DNA from: Adhaeribacter arboris
GTDB taxonomy: Bacteria > Bacteroidota > Bacteroidia > Cytophagales > Hymenobacteraceae
DNA: 64,000 nt
NCBI RefSeq assembly: GCF_003023845.1
Contig: NZ_PYFT01000002.1
Coordinates: 124,001 to 188,000 of the forward strand
Reading direction: 5' to 3'
Part shown: positions 56,150 to 63,129 of the stretch, piece after piece
Layout: every line of letters starts with the position of its first letter
Numbering within the stretch: position 1 is the stretch's first letter
Notes under the pieces: model-generated
The model's input: only the letters and a program-made list of their open reading frames with translations
What the model was told of the DNA's origin: nothing
Database searches by the model: none
Program-made: the position numbers and the translations under genes

Positions 56150-56935
56150 ATGCATTTAGACAAAACGAAGCTTCGTTTATTAATAGATAAAGTAGAGAGA
56201 TTGAGTGTATCAATACCTAATAACTTCTATCCTAATAATAAACCATCACCCAATATAGCTCAACAATTAAAGGCTAGTCTTGCAAGTTTGTCGAGTTGGT
56301 TATATAAACATCCTAGTTTAAACAATGGAGCAACCTATGGGAAAAAAATTGCTGAATTAAAAAGCAAACTTCCGGATACAATTCGCTCTGGCACTTGGTT
56401 TCCGGAGAAAGAGGCAGCTGAGCTGAAGACTGGCTTACTAGCTCTCTTAAGATTAATTAACCGAGAAAATAAATCTATATTTATTGTTCACGGCCGTGAT
56501 TTACAGATGCGAGAGGCGGTACAAAGTGCTTTGCGCGGTTTAGCTCTGCCAACTGTAATCTTGGAGCGAGAAGATGATAATGGACAAACGGTCATTGAGA
56601 AGTTTATAAAAGAAGCTGCCCGGTGTGAATATGCGGTGATCCTTTACTCGGCTGACGACGAAGGAAGGCTGCGTTCCAAAGGCCGGAGTAAAGAAACACC
56701 TTTACGATTACGAGCCAGGCAGAATGTTGTCCTTGAATTAGGTTATTTTTTAGGTAAGTTAGATAGGAAAAACATCTTTGTCTTACATTCCGAAGAATCT
56801 ATTGAACAACCTAGTGATTTTGTAGGAGTAGTATACCAATCGTATGACAAAGCTGGCAAATGGAAAGCTAAATTAGTCCGAGAATTGAAAACAGCAGGTT
56901 TCAAAATTCCCACTAAATTTTCTGATAGAATTTAA
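56150..56935 (+). CDS. TIR-domain (CAP12/Pycsar-effector type) nucleotide-binding protein, likely NADase
   Basis: A 261-residue protein. Residues about 108-258 match the predicted TIR-like nucleotide-binding family seen in CBASS and Pycsar effectors: I-F-I-V-H-G-R-D (about 111-118), L-E-R-E-D-D-N-G-Q-T-V-I-E-K-F (the Glu-Lys-Phe holds a candidate catalytic Glu), A-V-I-L-Y-S-A-D-D-E-G, R-A-R-Q-N-V-V-L-E-L-G-Y-F-L-G-K-L (family hallmark), and P-S-D-F-V-G-V-V-Y. Such proteins degrade NAD+ when triggered. Residues 1-105 are helical and polar and probably sense or oligomerise. No nucleotide cyclase lies nearby, so the trigger may be the divergent membrane protein or another signal. Confidence 0.8.
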   Translation: MHLDKTKLRLLIDKVERLSVSIPNNFYPNNKPSPNIAQQLKASLASLSSWLYKHPSLNNGATYGKKIAELKSKLPDTIRSGTWFPEKEAAELKTGLLALLRLINRENKSIFIVHGRDLQMREAVQSALRGLALPTVILEREDDNGQTVIEKFIKEAARCEYAVILYSADDEGRLRSKGRSKETPLRLRARQNVVLELGYFLGKLDRKNIFVLHSEESIEQPSDFVGVVYQSYDKAGKWKAKLVRELKTAGFKIPTKFSDRI

Positions 56936-56992
56936 ATACATATACCACTAGTTTAAGCTTCTAAGCACTGATAAGTATAAAGCTTTAAAGTA

Positions 56993-57021
56993 TTTTACAA
57001 ATCTACGACGTTCGTTATTGG
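56993..57021. repeat. Degenerate copy of the recombinase-type palindrome
   Basis: TTTTACAAATC is identical to the left end of the perfect palindrome at 59090-59127, and the following 18 bases agree at about 10 positions (ACG.TCGTT core). A further partial half (ATAAACGAG) lies at about 57055. With 59090 it brackets the DUF3800 gene and the recombinase pseudogene. Confidence 0.45.
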
Positions 57022-57178
57022 TAGGTGAAATTGTTCTTGTCCCATAATCGCGAATGAATAAACGAGCTTTACAGAGGCAGGAAATTCTATGGTTTCTTTC
57101 AGCTAATAGACTGAGAGGCTTTAATATAAAGTAGTAGTAAAACTTGTATTTTTAATATACGTACACTACTTTTGTAAT

Positions 57179-57237
57179 GCTCTGGTACCCCGAACACCTA
57201 AGTTCCACTTAGGAAGCTGACGTAGGGATATCAGAGC
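57179..57237. repeat. Long imperfect hairpin at the 3' end of the DUF3800 gene
   Basis: Outer arms GCTCTGGTACCCC and GGGATATCAGAGC pair with two G-T type mismatches; an inner perfect CCTAAGT / ACTTAGG stem with TCC loop is separated by unequal bulges. The DUF3800 stop codon lies in the right arm. No T-tract follows on either strand, so it is not a standard terminator. Confidence 0.6.
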
Positions 57238-58076
57238 TTATTTTTTTTATTCCCTTTAAACATAGTCTCATCTATTTCATAATCTCTACTTATAAATCTC
57301 CAATGCCTGTAGGGACCATTCCAGGTATCACTATCAGAATCTCTTCCTGTTGAAATCCCAATATTAAATCTGGGTTTAATTTGGCAGATGCGATTGTAGA
57401 TGTGTTTATATAATTTTTCCTTTGCAATAGTTCTTTTTCCTCTTCTATGTTTTCCCGGAGGTATCTCTTTATGTTTATCATTTAAACGAAAAACCATTGC
57501 GCCCAATAAAATGTCCAGACATTGCATTATTACATGTTTCTTAGAATCAACTTCAGAGATATAATCTCTCTTAATTATGATATTTTTTTCTTTAAAAGAA
57601 GGCGTATCCTGAAGCTGATGTACATAATTCTTAAAAATATCACACTTCTCCTTAGTCTCTGGAAGAAGATCAAAATAAAGCCTTAAGTAGATTGGGCCAT
57701 CTTTATCGTTGCAATATTGCAATCCAAAAGAATGTTTTATTAATTGATAATAGAGAATAAAGAATTCGTCTTCTTTGTGTTGATCTGTTAACCCAACTGG
57801 GGAATAACCATTTTGGGTGAATAAGATCCGGATCTTGACTTTATTTTTTACAATAAGGTCAAAGAACTTATCCATTACGGCTAGGTATTTACTTAAATAA
57901 TTTTCAGTGACTTTTTGCCATTTTAGCTCGTTGAAAAGATTATTCTCCTGGAACACCATCCTAAGAGTATGTTCAATATCTTCTTTATCTGGACCCTTAA
58001 CTAAAGCAGCTCCATAAAAGTTTGAAAAATGCTTTCCTTTCTTATCTGATTCATCACAATAAATATGATACTCCAT
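57231..58076 (-). CDS. DUF3800 domain protein (second copy in the window)
   Basis: A 281-residue protein with the DUF3800 start Y-H-I-Y-C-D-E-S-D and N-F-Y-G-A-A-L-V, a middle R-L-Y-F-D-L-L-P, and the conserved Gln/Asp late motif as M-Q-C-L-D-I-L-L-G-A-M. The C-terminus has K-H-R-R-G-K-R-T-I-A-K and R-H-W-R-F. It is shorter than and only distantly related to the copy at 619. The conserved acidic residues are those thought to form a nuclease-like site; activity is unproven. It is convergent with the TIR gene. On its upstream side is a serine recombinase pseudogene on the same strand, so it may have been cargo of that element. Confidence 0.8.
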   Translation of the reverse strand: MEYHIYCDESDKKGKHFSNFYGAALVKGPDKEDIEHTLRMVFQENNLFNELKWQKVTENYLSKYLAVMDKFFDLIVKNKVKIRILFTQNGYSPVGLTDQHKEDEFFILYYQLIKHSFGLQYCNDKDGPIYLRLYFDLLPETKEKCDIFKNYVHQLQDTPSFKEKNIIIKRDYISEVDSKKHVIMQCLDILLGAMVFRLNDKHKEIPPGKHRRGKRTIAKEKLYKHIYNRICQIKPRFNIGISTGRDSDSDTWNGPYRHWRFISRDYEIDETMFKGNKKNKL

Positions 58077-58181
58077 CTATAACTCTTGATTTCTACGCGC
58101 AGTTAAAACTATATAAAGATACTATTTCTTATTTATAGGCCAGTTATCTTATATATTAAAGCATGACTAATATTAAGATGG

Positions 58182-58846
58182 TTAAACTTTTAAGCGTTCA
58201 AATATCCGTTGTACTTGAATTGCCTGAAATCTGCCACCACGACTAGCTCTGAAGCCAGCTTCATTAAGCTTTTCAGCAATAGCTACCCAATTTAGTCCCT
58301 GTGCCCGGTAGAGATTCACCATGGCAGCGGCCCGCTTGTTGTTTTCGTTAGTCACTGCTTTTTGTCGCATCACCTGAGCACCGGCTACCCGGTTCTGGTA
58401 GGTTAGGTTTTCCGGCTTACCTAATTTTACACCCTGAGCAATCTTAACTTGGAGAGCTGCTTTGGTCCGGCTACTGATGAGCTCCCGTTCGTGTTGGGCT
58501 AACACCGCAAATATTCCAATAGTTAAAGTATTGGCATCCGGCATATCAGCACAGACAAAATCAACCCCGCTATCCTTCAAGGTAAAAATAAAAGAAGCGT
58601 TACGGCTAAGTCGATCCAGTTTGGCAATAACTAAAGTGTCTTTAATTTCCGGGCCTGCTCAATGGCGGCGATCAGCTGAGGCCGGTTGTTCTTTTTCCCG
58701 CTCTCTACTTCGATGTATTCACTGGTAATCTTCTCTCCTTTCAGGAAAGCAGCAACAGCATACTGCTGAGCTTCCAAGCCCAATCCACTTGCCCCTTGCT
58801 TAGCAGTACTAACCCGGTAATAGGCTATATATTTTTTATTACCCAT
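58182..58846 (-). pseudogene. Serine recombinase, frameshifted copy
   Basis: It is the same protein as the intact gene at 59158-59823. The first part (58846 to about 58631) has Y-Y-R-V-S-T-A-K-Q-G with the nucleophile Ser and stops at R-K-L-K-T-L. The second part (from about 58640 down to 58182) resumes with V-I-A-K-L-D-R-L-S-R-N and H-E-R-E-L-I-S-S-R-T. The intact gene has a five-A run where this copy has a shorter one, so a single-base deletion in the run near 58636 explains the break. The two copies are inverted, about 310 bases apart. Confidence 0.85.
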
Positions 58847-59045
58847 AGTTTTCTGATTGCAAGTATTGAATTATCCCATCTAGCTTATAAAGCAGTTCCT
58901 GGGTAGTGATACTAATAACCCCTTGTTGCTTTTCTGCTTCCAACTTCCCGAGCAAACAATAATGAAGGTGTTTAATTTCTGCTAAATCCAGAGATGCATT
59001 AAATTTGATATCCTTGTCGCCTGGTTGGATGTAGTAGAAATTCAT
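58839..59045 (-). CDS. Small ORF upstream of the broken recombinase, unknown
   Basis: 68 residues, predicted helical: D-L-A-E-I-K-H-L-H-Y-C-L-L-G-K-L-E-A-E-K and L-Y-K-L-D-G-I-I-Q-Y-L. No family is recognised. It overlaps the start of the recombinase pseudogene by 8 bases, a coupling typical of an operon. The intact recombinase at 59158 has no equivalent ORF. It may be an accessory or directionality protein for the recombinase, by position only. Confidence 0.5.
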   Translation of the reverse strand: MNFYYIQPGDKDIKFNASLDLAEIKHLHYCLLGKLEAEKQQGVISITTQELLYKLDGIIQYLQSENYG

Positions 59046-59089
59046 AAGATCCGGAATATATATAGGATAAAAGTACGCTATTTAACTCA

Positions 59090-59127
59090 TTTTACAAATC
59101 ATAAACGCTCGTTTATGATTTGTAAAA
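59090..59127. repeat. Perfect 38-bp palindrome with CT centre, candidate recombinase crossover site
   Basis: Arms TTTTACAAATCATAAACG and CGTTTATGATTTGTAAAA are perfectly complementary over 18 bp around a 2-base CT centre. Serine recombinases cut at a 2-base overlap in the middle of such inverted half-sites. It lies between the two divergent recombinase copies, 31 bases before the start of the intact one. It could also act as operator. Confidence 0.65.
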
Positions 59128-59157
59128 CTAGTAATTTCTCCTTATTTTTAGTTCAAG

Positions 59158-59823
59158 ATGGAGAAAAAGTATGTTGCTTATTACCGGGTAAGTACTGCCA
59201 AGCAAGGAGCCTCGGGATTAGGCCTGGAGGCGCAACAATACGCCGTGGCTAGTTTCTTGAAAGGACAAAAGATTACCAGTGAATACGTCGAAGTAGAAAG
59301 TGGTAAGAAAAACAACCGGCCGCAACTGATCGCGGCCATTGAACAGGCCCGAAAAATTAAAGCTACTTTAGTTATTGCCAAACTGGATCGGCTCAGCCGG
59401 AACGCTTCTTTCATTTTTACTTTGAAGGATAGCGGGGTTGATTTCGTTTGTGCCGATATGCCCGATGCGAATACTTTAACGATTGGCATCTTCGCGGTAC
59501 TGGCCCAGCACGAACGGGAGTTGATCAGCAGCCGAACCAAGGCCGCACTCCAAGCGAAGATTGCCCAGGGTGCCAAATTAGGGAAACCGGAAAACTTAAC
59601 CTATCAGGATCGGGTTGCTGGCGCTCGGGCATTAAAAGAGAAAGCAAGTACGAACCATAATAATAAAAGAGCGGCCGCCATGATCGAGCTTTACCGTTCC
59701 AAAGGTTTGAGTTGGCTGGCCATTGCTGGTAAATTAAATGAAGCTGGCTTCCGAGCTAGCCGGGGTGGGGAGTTTCAGGCGGTCCAGGTGCAAAGAATTT
59801 ATCAACGTATAGTTACCATCTAG
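59158..59823 (+). CDS. Serine recombinase (resolvase-like), intact copy
   Basis: A 221-residue recombinase with the catalytic start Y-V-A-Y-Y-R-V-S-T-A-K-Q-G (nucleophile Ser), K-L-D-R-L-S-R-N, a Q-H-E-R-E-L-I-S-S-R-T segment leading to the long helix, and a C-terminal DNA-binding part with L-S-W-L-A-I-A-G-K-L-N-E-A-G-F and a recombinase-typical R-A-S-R-G-G-x-F-Q. It is longer than the 187-residue enzyme at 25420 and of a different subgroup. All catalytic residues are present. The perfect palindrome at 59090-59127 just upstream is the likely target site. The ATG at 59158 is well supported by homology with the inverted copy. Confidence 0.9.
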   Translation: MEKKYVAYYRVSTAKQGASGLGLEAQQYAVASFLKGQKITSEYVEVESGKKNNRPQLIAAIEQARKIKATLVIAKLDRLSRNASFIFTLKDSGVDFVCADMPDANTLTIGIFAVLAQHERELISSRTKAALQAKIAQGAKLGKPENLTYQDRVAGARALKEKASTNHNNKRAAAMIELYRSKGLSWLAIAGKLNEAGFRASRGGEFQAVQVQRIYQRIVTI

Positions 59824-59863
59824 CCGGTCAAAATAGCCGGTTGGTATATAAACAAGGAATCTA

Positions 59864-60310
59864 ATGAAAAACCTAATTGTAATTATAAGTGCGCTTTTTA
59901 TTGGCGCTACTACTTCTGGCCAAATACTAAAGCCGGTAACATGGTCTTATGCCGGAAAAAAAACGGCAAATAAGGAAGGTATTATTTATATGAAAGCCAT
60001 CATTGAGCCGGGATGGCATATCTATTCCCAACAGGTGGCAAAAGGAGGGCCGGTAAAAACTGGTTTTACTTTCAATCCTTCCAAAGCATATAAGTTGGTG
60101 GGTAGTCCCCAAGAACCAAAACCAGTCACTACGTTTGAAAAAGTATTCAACATGCAAGTCAGCTATTTTTCTAACTCGGTTATATTCCAGCAAAAGGTTC
60201 AATTTACGAATTCTCCGGTAGTAGTTACAGGTAGTATCGAATACATGGCGTGCAACGACCAGAAATGTTTGACTCCGGAAGAGGTAGATTTTAGTATCCC
60301 CCTTAAATAG
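59864..60310 (+). CDS. Stand-alone DsbD N-terminal-domain-like periplasmic protein
   Basis: A 148-residue protein with a signal peptide (1-19, cleaved after T-S-G-Q). The mature part matches the DsbD alpha-type domain: W-H-I-Y-S-Q-Q, P-V-K-T-G-F-T-F, and M-A-C-N-D-Q-K-C-L-T-P-E, where the two Cys (about 132 and 137) form the redox pair. In DsbD this domain passes electrons to periplasmic partners; the transmembrane and thioredoxin parts are absent here. It lies 40 bases after the recombinase stop on the same strand, so read-through is possible. A redox role is inferred from the conserved Cys pair. Confidence 0.8.
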   Translation: MKNLIVIISALFIGATTSGQILKPVTWSYAGKKTANKEGIIYMKAIIEPGWHIYSQQVAKGGPVKTGFTFNPSKAYKLVGSPQEPKPVTTFEKVFNMQVSYFSNSVIFQQKVQFTNSPVVVTGSIEYMACNDQKCLTPEEVDFSIPLK

Positions 60311-60371
60311 GGCTATTCTTCAAATTTTCACAACGCATGAAGTTATAAAGGATAAAGAATAGTGATATAAA

Positions 60372-60403
60372 GTTGTCAATTCGACAACTCGTTGTTATCT
60401 TTG
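60372..60403 (+). promoter_or_regulatory. Bacteroidota-type promoter and HigA operator of the higBA operon
   Basis: TTG (60373-60375), 20-base spacer, TATCTTTG (60396-60403) matches the Bacteroidota TTG / TAnnTTTG consensus. A perfect inverted repeat GTTGTC-AATTC-GACAAC (60372-60388) covers the -33 element, as expected for an autorepressing antitoxin. The toxin start is at 60437. Confidence 0.75.
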
Positions 60404-60436
60404 TCGTATACCGCCAGTAATACCATAGAAGCATCA

Positions 60437-60730
60437 ATGAATGTTATTAGTTATCCAACCATTAAGGCCTACTTTGAACAACACGCTGCTGCTAAAGCTT
60501 ATTTGTTAGATTGGTATTATACCACTAAAAAAGCCACTTGGAACAATGTAAATGAAATGCGGGCAGATTTCCCTAGTGCAGAAATGGTGGTAGATAGCAA
60601 AGTTGTTTTCAATATAAAGGCTAATGATTTTCGCCTAGTTGCTATTGTGTTTTTCCGAGTTAAAAGAGTTCAGGTAATATGGATTGGAACTCACGCGGAG
60701 TATGATAAAATAAAAATAAAAGACCTTTAA
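60437..60730 (+). CDS. higB: HigB-type toxin (mRNA interferase)
   Basis: I chose the ATG at 60437 (M-N-V-I-S-Y) because the promoter element overlaps the longer frame. A 97-residue HigB-family toxin: a short N-terminal strand, helices with A-K-A-Y-L-L-D-W-Y, then W-N-N-V-N-E-M-R-A-D-F-P-S-A-E and K-V-V-F-N-I-K-A-N-D-F-R-L-V-A. It ends with V-W-I-G-T-H-A-E-Y-D-K-I, the typical H-A-E-Y-D-K tail of this family. These RelE-fold toxins cut mRNA at the ribosome. The toxin gene precedes the antitoxin gene, the usual higBA order. Confidence 0.88.
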   Translation: MNVISYPTIKAYFEQHAAAKAYLLDWYYTTKKATWNNVNEMRADFPSAEMVVDSKVVFNIKANDFRLVAIVFFRVKRVQVIWIGTHAEYDKIKIKDL

Positions 60731-60785
60731 AAAAGGTTTTTAGAGTACTAAATTGACTTTACAACATCTTAACGCCCTTTTAGAG

Positions 60786-61160
60786 ATGGAAACAAAATTA
60801 ATTCACAACGAAGCGGAATATCAGGCAGCATTGAAAAGAATCCGGGAACTGGGAGAGCCGGAGAAAGGAAGCCCGGAAGATGAAGAAGCAGAAATTTTAA
60901 CCATGCTGCTGGTTAAATTCGAAGAAGAAAATTATCCGGCAGAAGAACTTGATCCTATTGAGTACCTGAAAACCAGAATGGAAGTTTTAGGGTTAGCGCA
61001 AAACGACTTAGTGCCCTACTTTGGAAACAAAGGAAACGTTTCCAAGGTGTTAAACCGCAAACGCCCCTTAAGTCTGCAAAACATCAGAGCCTTAAAAAAA
61101 GGGCTAGGATTGTCTGCTGATGTTCTAATATCTGGTTCTGATTATGCGATGTCAGCCTAG
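60786..61160 (+). CDS. higA: HigA-type antitoxin with XRE HTH
   Basis: Started at the ATG at 60786 (M-E-T-K-L-I); an in-frame TTG at 60753 would add 11 residues and cannot be excluded. About 124 residues: an acidic N-terminal part with G-S-P-E-D-E-E-A-E-I-L, then an HTH with P-I-E-Y-L-K-T-R-M-E-V-L-G-L-A-Q-N-D-L-V-P-Y-F-G-N-K-G-N-V-S-K-V-L-N-R-K-R-P-L-S. It binds and neutralises HigB and should repress the operon through the palindrome at 60372-60388. The gene follows higB closely. Confidence 0.88.
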   Translation: METKLIHNEAEYQAALKRIRELGEPEKGSPEDEEAEILTMLLVKFEEENYPAEELDPIEYLKTRMEVLGLAQNDLVPYFGNKGNVSKVLNRKRPLSLQNIRALKKGLGLSADVLISGSDYAMSA

Positions 61161-61180
61161 TGTGACCTAAATTGATCTCC

Positions 61181-61205
61181 AAGCCTCTTAGAAATAAGGG
61201 GCTTT
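61181..61205 (+). terminator. Terminator of higBA
   Basis: Stem AAGCCTCTTA / TAAGGGGCTT (one T-G wobble) with a short GAAA-type loop, followed by TTTATTATTT. Confidence 0.8.
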
Positions 61206-61247
61206 TTATTATTTATCTTTTTTAGATAAAGCCCCATTCTTCAAACT

Positions 61248-61287
<40 letters not shown>

Positions 61288-61357
61288 TCTTATGACACAC
61301 AAATCCAACAAAAAAGACCTGGCAGAACCAAGCCTTTCTCTATATCATTTTTCCGTC

Positions 61358-63033
61358 GTGGCTGTTGCACAACTACCTGATTAATGGTAGCCGTTAAAGA
61401 AGGTTACCAATTAATCTTTGATGTTATGCAAGGCAAGAAGGTATTTGCCGAGGAGAAGGTGCTGCTCTTCTCCCTCTCGGCGCACGTGCCGGAACACAAC
61501 TTTTACCGACGGTTGAAACAAGAGGTGGATCTGGATTTTCTCTACGAACTTACCCAGCCCTATTTCGGGCGTTGTGGCCAACAGTCGATTGACCCGGTAG
61601 TTTTCTTTAAGCTCTGCTTAGTGGGTTACCTGGAGAATATTGTCTCGGACCGCCAGCTTATCGAACATTGCAGCCTGCGACTGGACCTGCTTTACTTTCT
61701 GGACTATCACTTAGACGAGCCCTTGCCCTGGCACTCCCCGGTGAGTCGTGCCCGTCAGCTCTATCCCGAGGCCCTGTTTGAATCGTTGTTTGATAAAGTT
61801 TTTCGCTTGTGTGTCGAGAAAGGCATGGTAGTCGGTCGTAGGCAGGCCATCGACTCGGCACCGGTCAAGGCTAATGCTTCCATGGACAGCCTGCTTCTAA
61901 AGCAACCGGCTGGGTCTGCGAAAATGTATGTGAATCAGATAACTATAGAGAATAGTTCAGCCGCCGAAGAGTCAAATAGAAATAAAAACAGCAAACCAGA
62001 GCAATTTATTTCTGCTCCCGAGCATCAATTAAGAAAGCTGAAAAAGCACCAAGATCAGCTAAAAGAATCTCCTAAAGGTTTGGGAGGCAATTACGAGAAG
62101 GCCCGGCTGGTAAGTAATAAAACTCACTATAGTCCTACTGATGGGGATGCCCGTATATCGGTCAAACCAGGTAAGGCTAGAAAGCTCAATTATCATTGCA
62201 GTCTGGCGGTAGATACAGCCAAAGGCGTCATCAGCCATGTGCAGGCCGACTTGGCGGATGGTAGAGATAGCCAGTATCTGCCCGCTATTACCTTGAAATT
62301 GCAGCGGCGGTTACTAGACAATGAGCTGCTTCTACAGGAGTTGTTGGCCGATAGTGGGTATTCTAATGGAAGCAACTACTCCTTTTTAGAGCAAAGAAAG
62401 ATAATCGGCTGGATACCCGTGTTTGGCCAGTACAAACCGGAAATTGAAGGCTTCCCTTACAATCAACAGCAGGACCAGTTCACCTGTCCGGCCGGTAAAA
62501 TACTCTCCTTTAAAACCGTTGACACCAATGCGGAGGGAGGATTACTAAAAATCTACCGGGCTACCTACCAGGACTGCAAACAGTGTCCTTTGAAATCCTC
62601 TTGTGTTCCTAAAAGCCCATGCCGACAAATTACCCGCACCGCTTACGACCCAGAGTATCGGCGGGCACAGGCAAGGCAGCAAAGCAGAAAGGGGAAGCGG
62701 ATGAAGCGGCTTCGGCAAAGCACCGTGGAGCCCGTCTTCGGCAGCTTAATTCATTATTATGGGCTACGGCAAATAGGGGTGCGAGGCAAAGCCGGGGCGC
62801 ACAAGGTGATGTTACTGGCCGCTACTGCCTTCAACCTGAAAAAATATATGAAGTTCAAGCCAGTGAAAGTAGTAAGCCAAGCCCTTGCACTGGTTAAAGA
62901 GCAGCAAAATGTCTTTGCTAGCTATTTTATCGCTTTTACTACCCTCTTTACAACCAGGAAAGTACTCCCGGGGTGGCAATAAGTTCAGACCGTGAAATCA
63001 GTCAGGCTTAAAACAAAGTTGTGCAACAGCCAC
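61358..63033 (+). mobile_element. IS1182-like insertion sequence, copy B
   Basis: A 1676-bp element with perfect 16-bp inverted repeats (61358-61373 and 63018-63033), flanked by CGTC on both sides (61354-61357 and 63034-63037), a 4-base target duplication. One transposase on the plus strand. It is the parent type of the 211-bp derivative at 53513-53723 and close kin to copy A. Confidence 0.92.
61384..62982 (+). CDS. IS1182-family-like DDE transposase (copy B)
   Basis: 532 residues as an open frame from an ATG at 61384; the start M-Q-G-K-K at about 61426 corresponds to the start of copy A and may be the true one. It has the same domains as copy A: D-P-V-V-F-F-K-L-C-L-V-G-Y-L, first Asp in A-I-D-S-A-P-V-K-A-N-A, second Asp in L-L-A-D-S-G-Y-S-N-G, Glu in S-T-V-E-P-V-F-G. 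The C-terminus differs by an extended tail (T-R-K-V-L-P-G-W-Q), and the variable linker around residues 175-200 differs most from copy A. The frame is intact. Confidence 0.92.
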   Translation: MVAVKEGYQLIFDVMQGKKVFAEEKVLLFSLSAHVPEHNFYRRLKQEVDLDFLYELTQPYFGRCGQQSIDPVVFFKLCLVGYLENIVSDRQLIEHCSLRLDLLYFLDYHLDEPLPWHSPVSRARQLYPEALFESLFDKVFRLCVEKGMVVGRRQAIDSAPVKANASMDSLLLKQPAGSAKMYVNQITIENSSAAEESNRNKNSKPEQFISAPEHQLRKLKKHQDQLKESPKGLGGNYEKARLVSNKTHYSPTDGDARISVKPGKARKLNYHCSLAVDTAKGVISHVQADLADGRDSQYLPAITLKLQRRLLDNELLLQELLADSGYSNGSNYSFLEQRKIIGWIPVFGQYKPEIEGFPYNQQQDQFTCPAGKILSFKTVDTNAEGGLLKIYRATYQDCKQCPLKSSCVPKSPCRQITRTAYDPEYRRAQARQQSRKGKRMKRLRQSTVEPVFGSLIHYYGLRQIGVRGKAGAHKVMLLAATAFNLKKYMKFKPVKVVSQALALVKEQQNVFASYFIAFTTLFTTRKVLPGWQ

Positions 63034-63129
63034 CGTCCTTTTACGAGACAAAGTTTGTCATGACTCATCCTGAAAAACGTCGACCTATGACCAAGATAGT
63101 CTGGACATACCCAAATAAATTCTATAAAC

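Noticed and set aside
57179-57237. Hairpin taken as a rho-independent terminator
   Set aside because: No T-tract on either strand and bulged stem; kept as an unexplained repeat instead.
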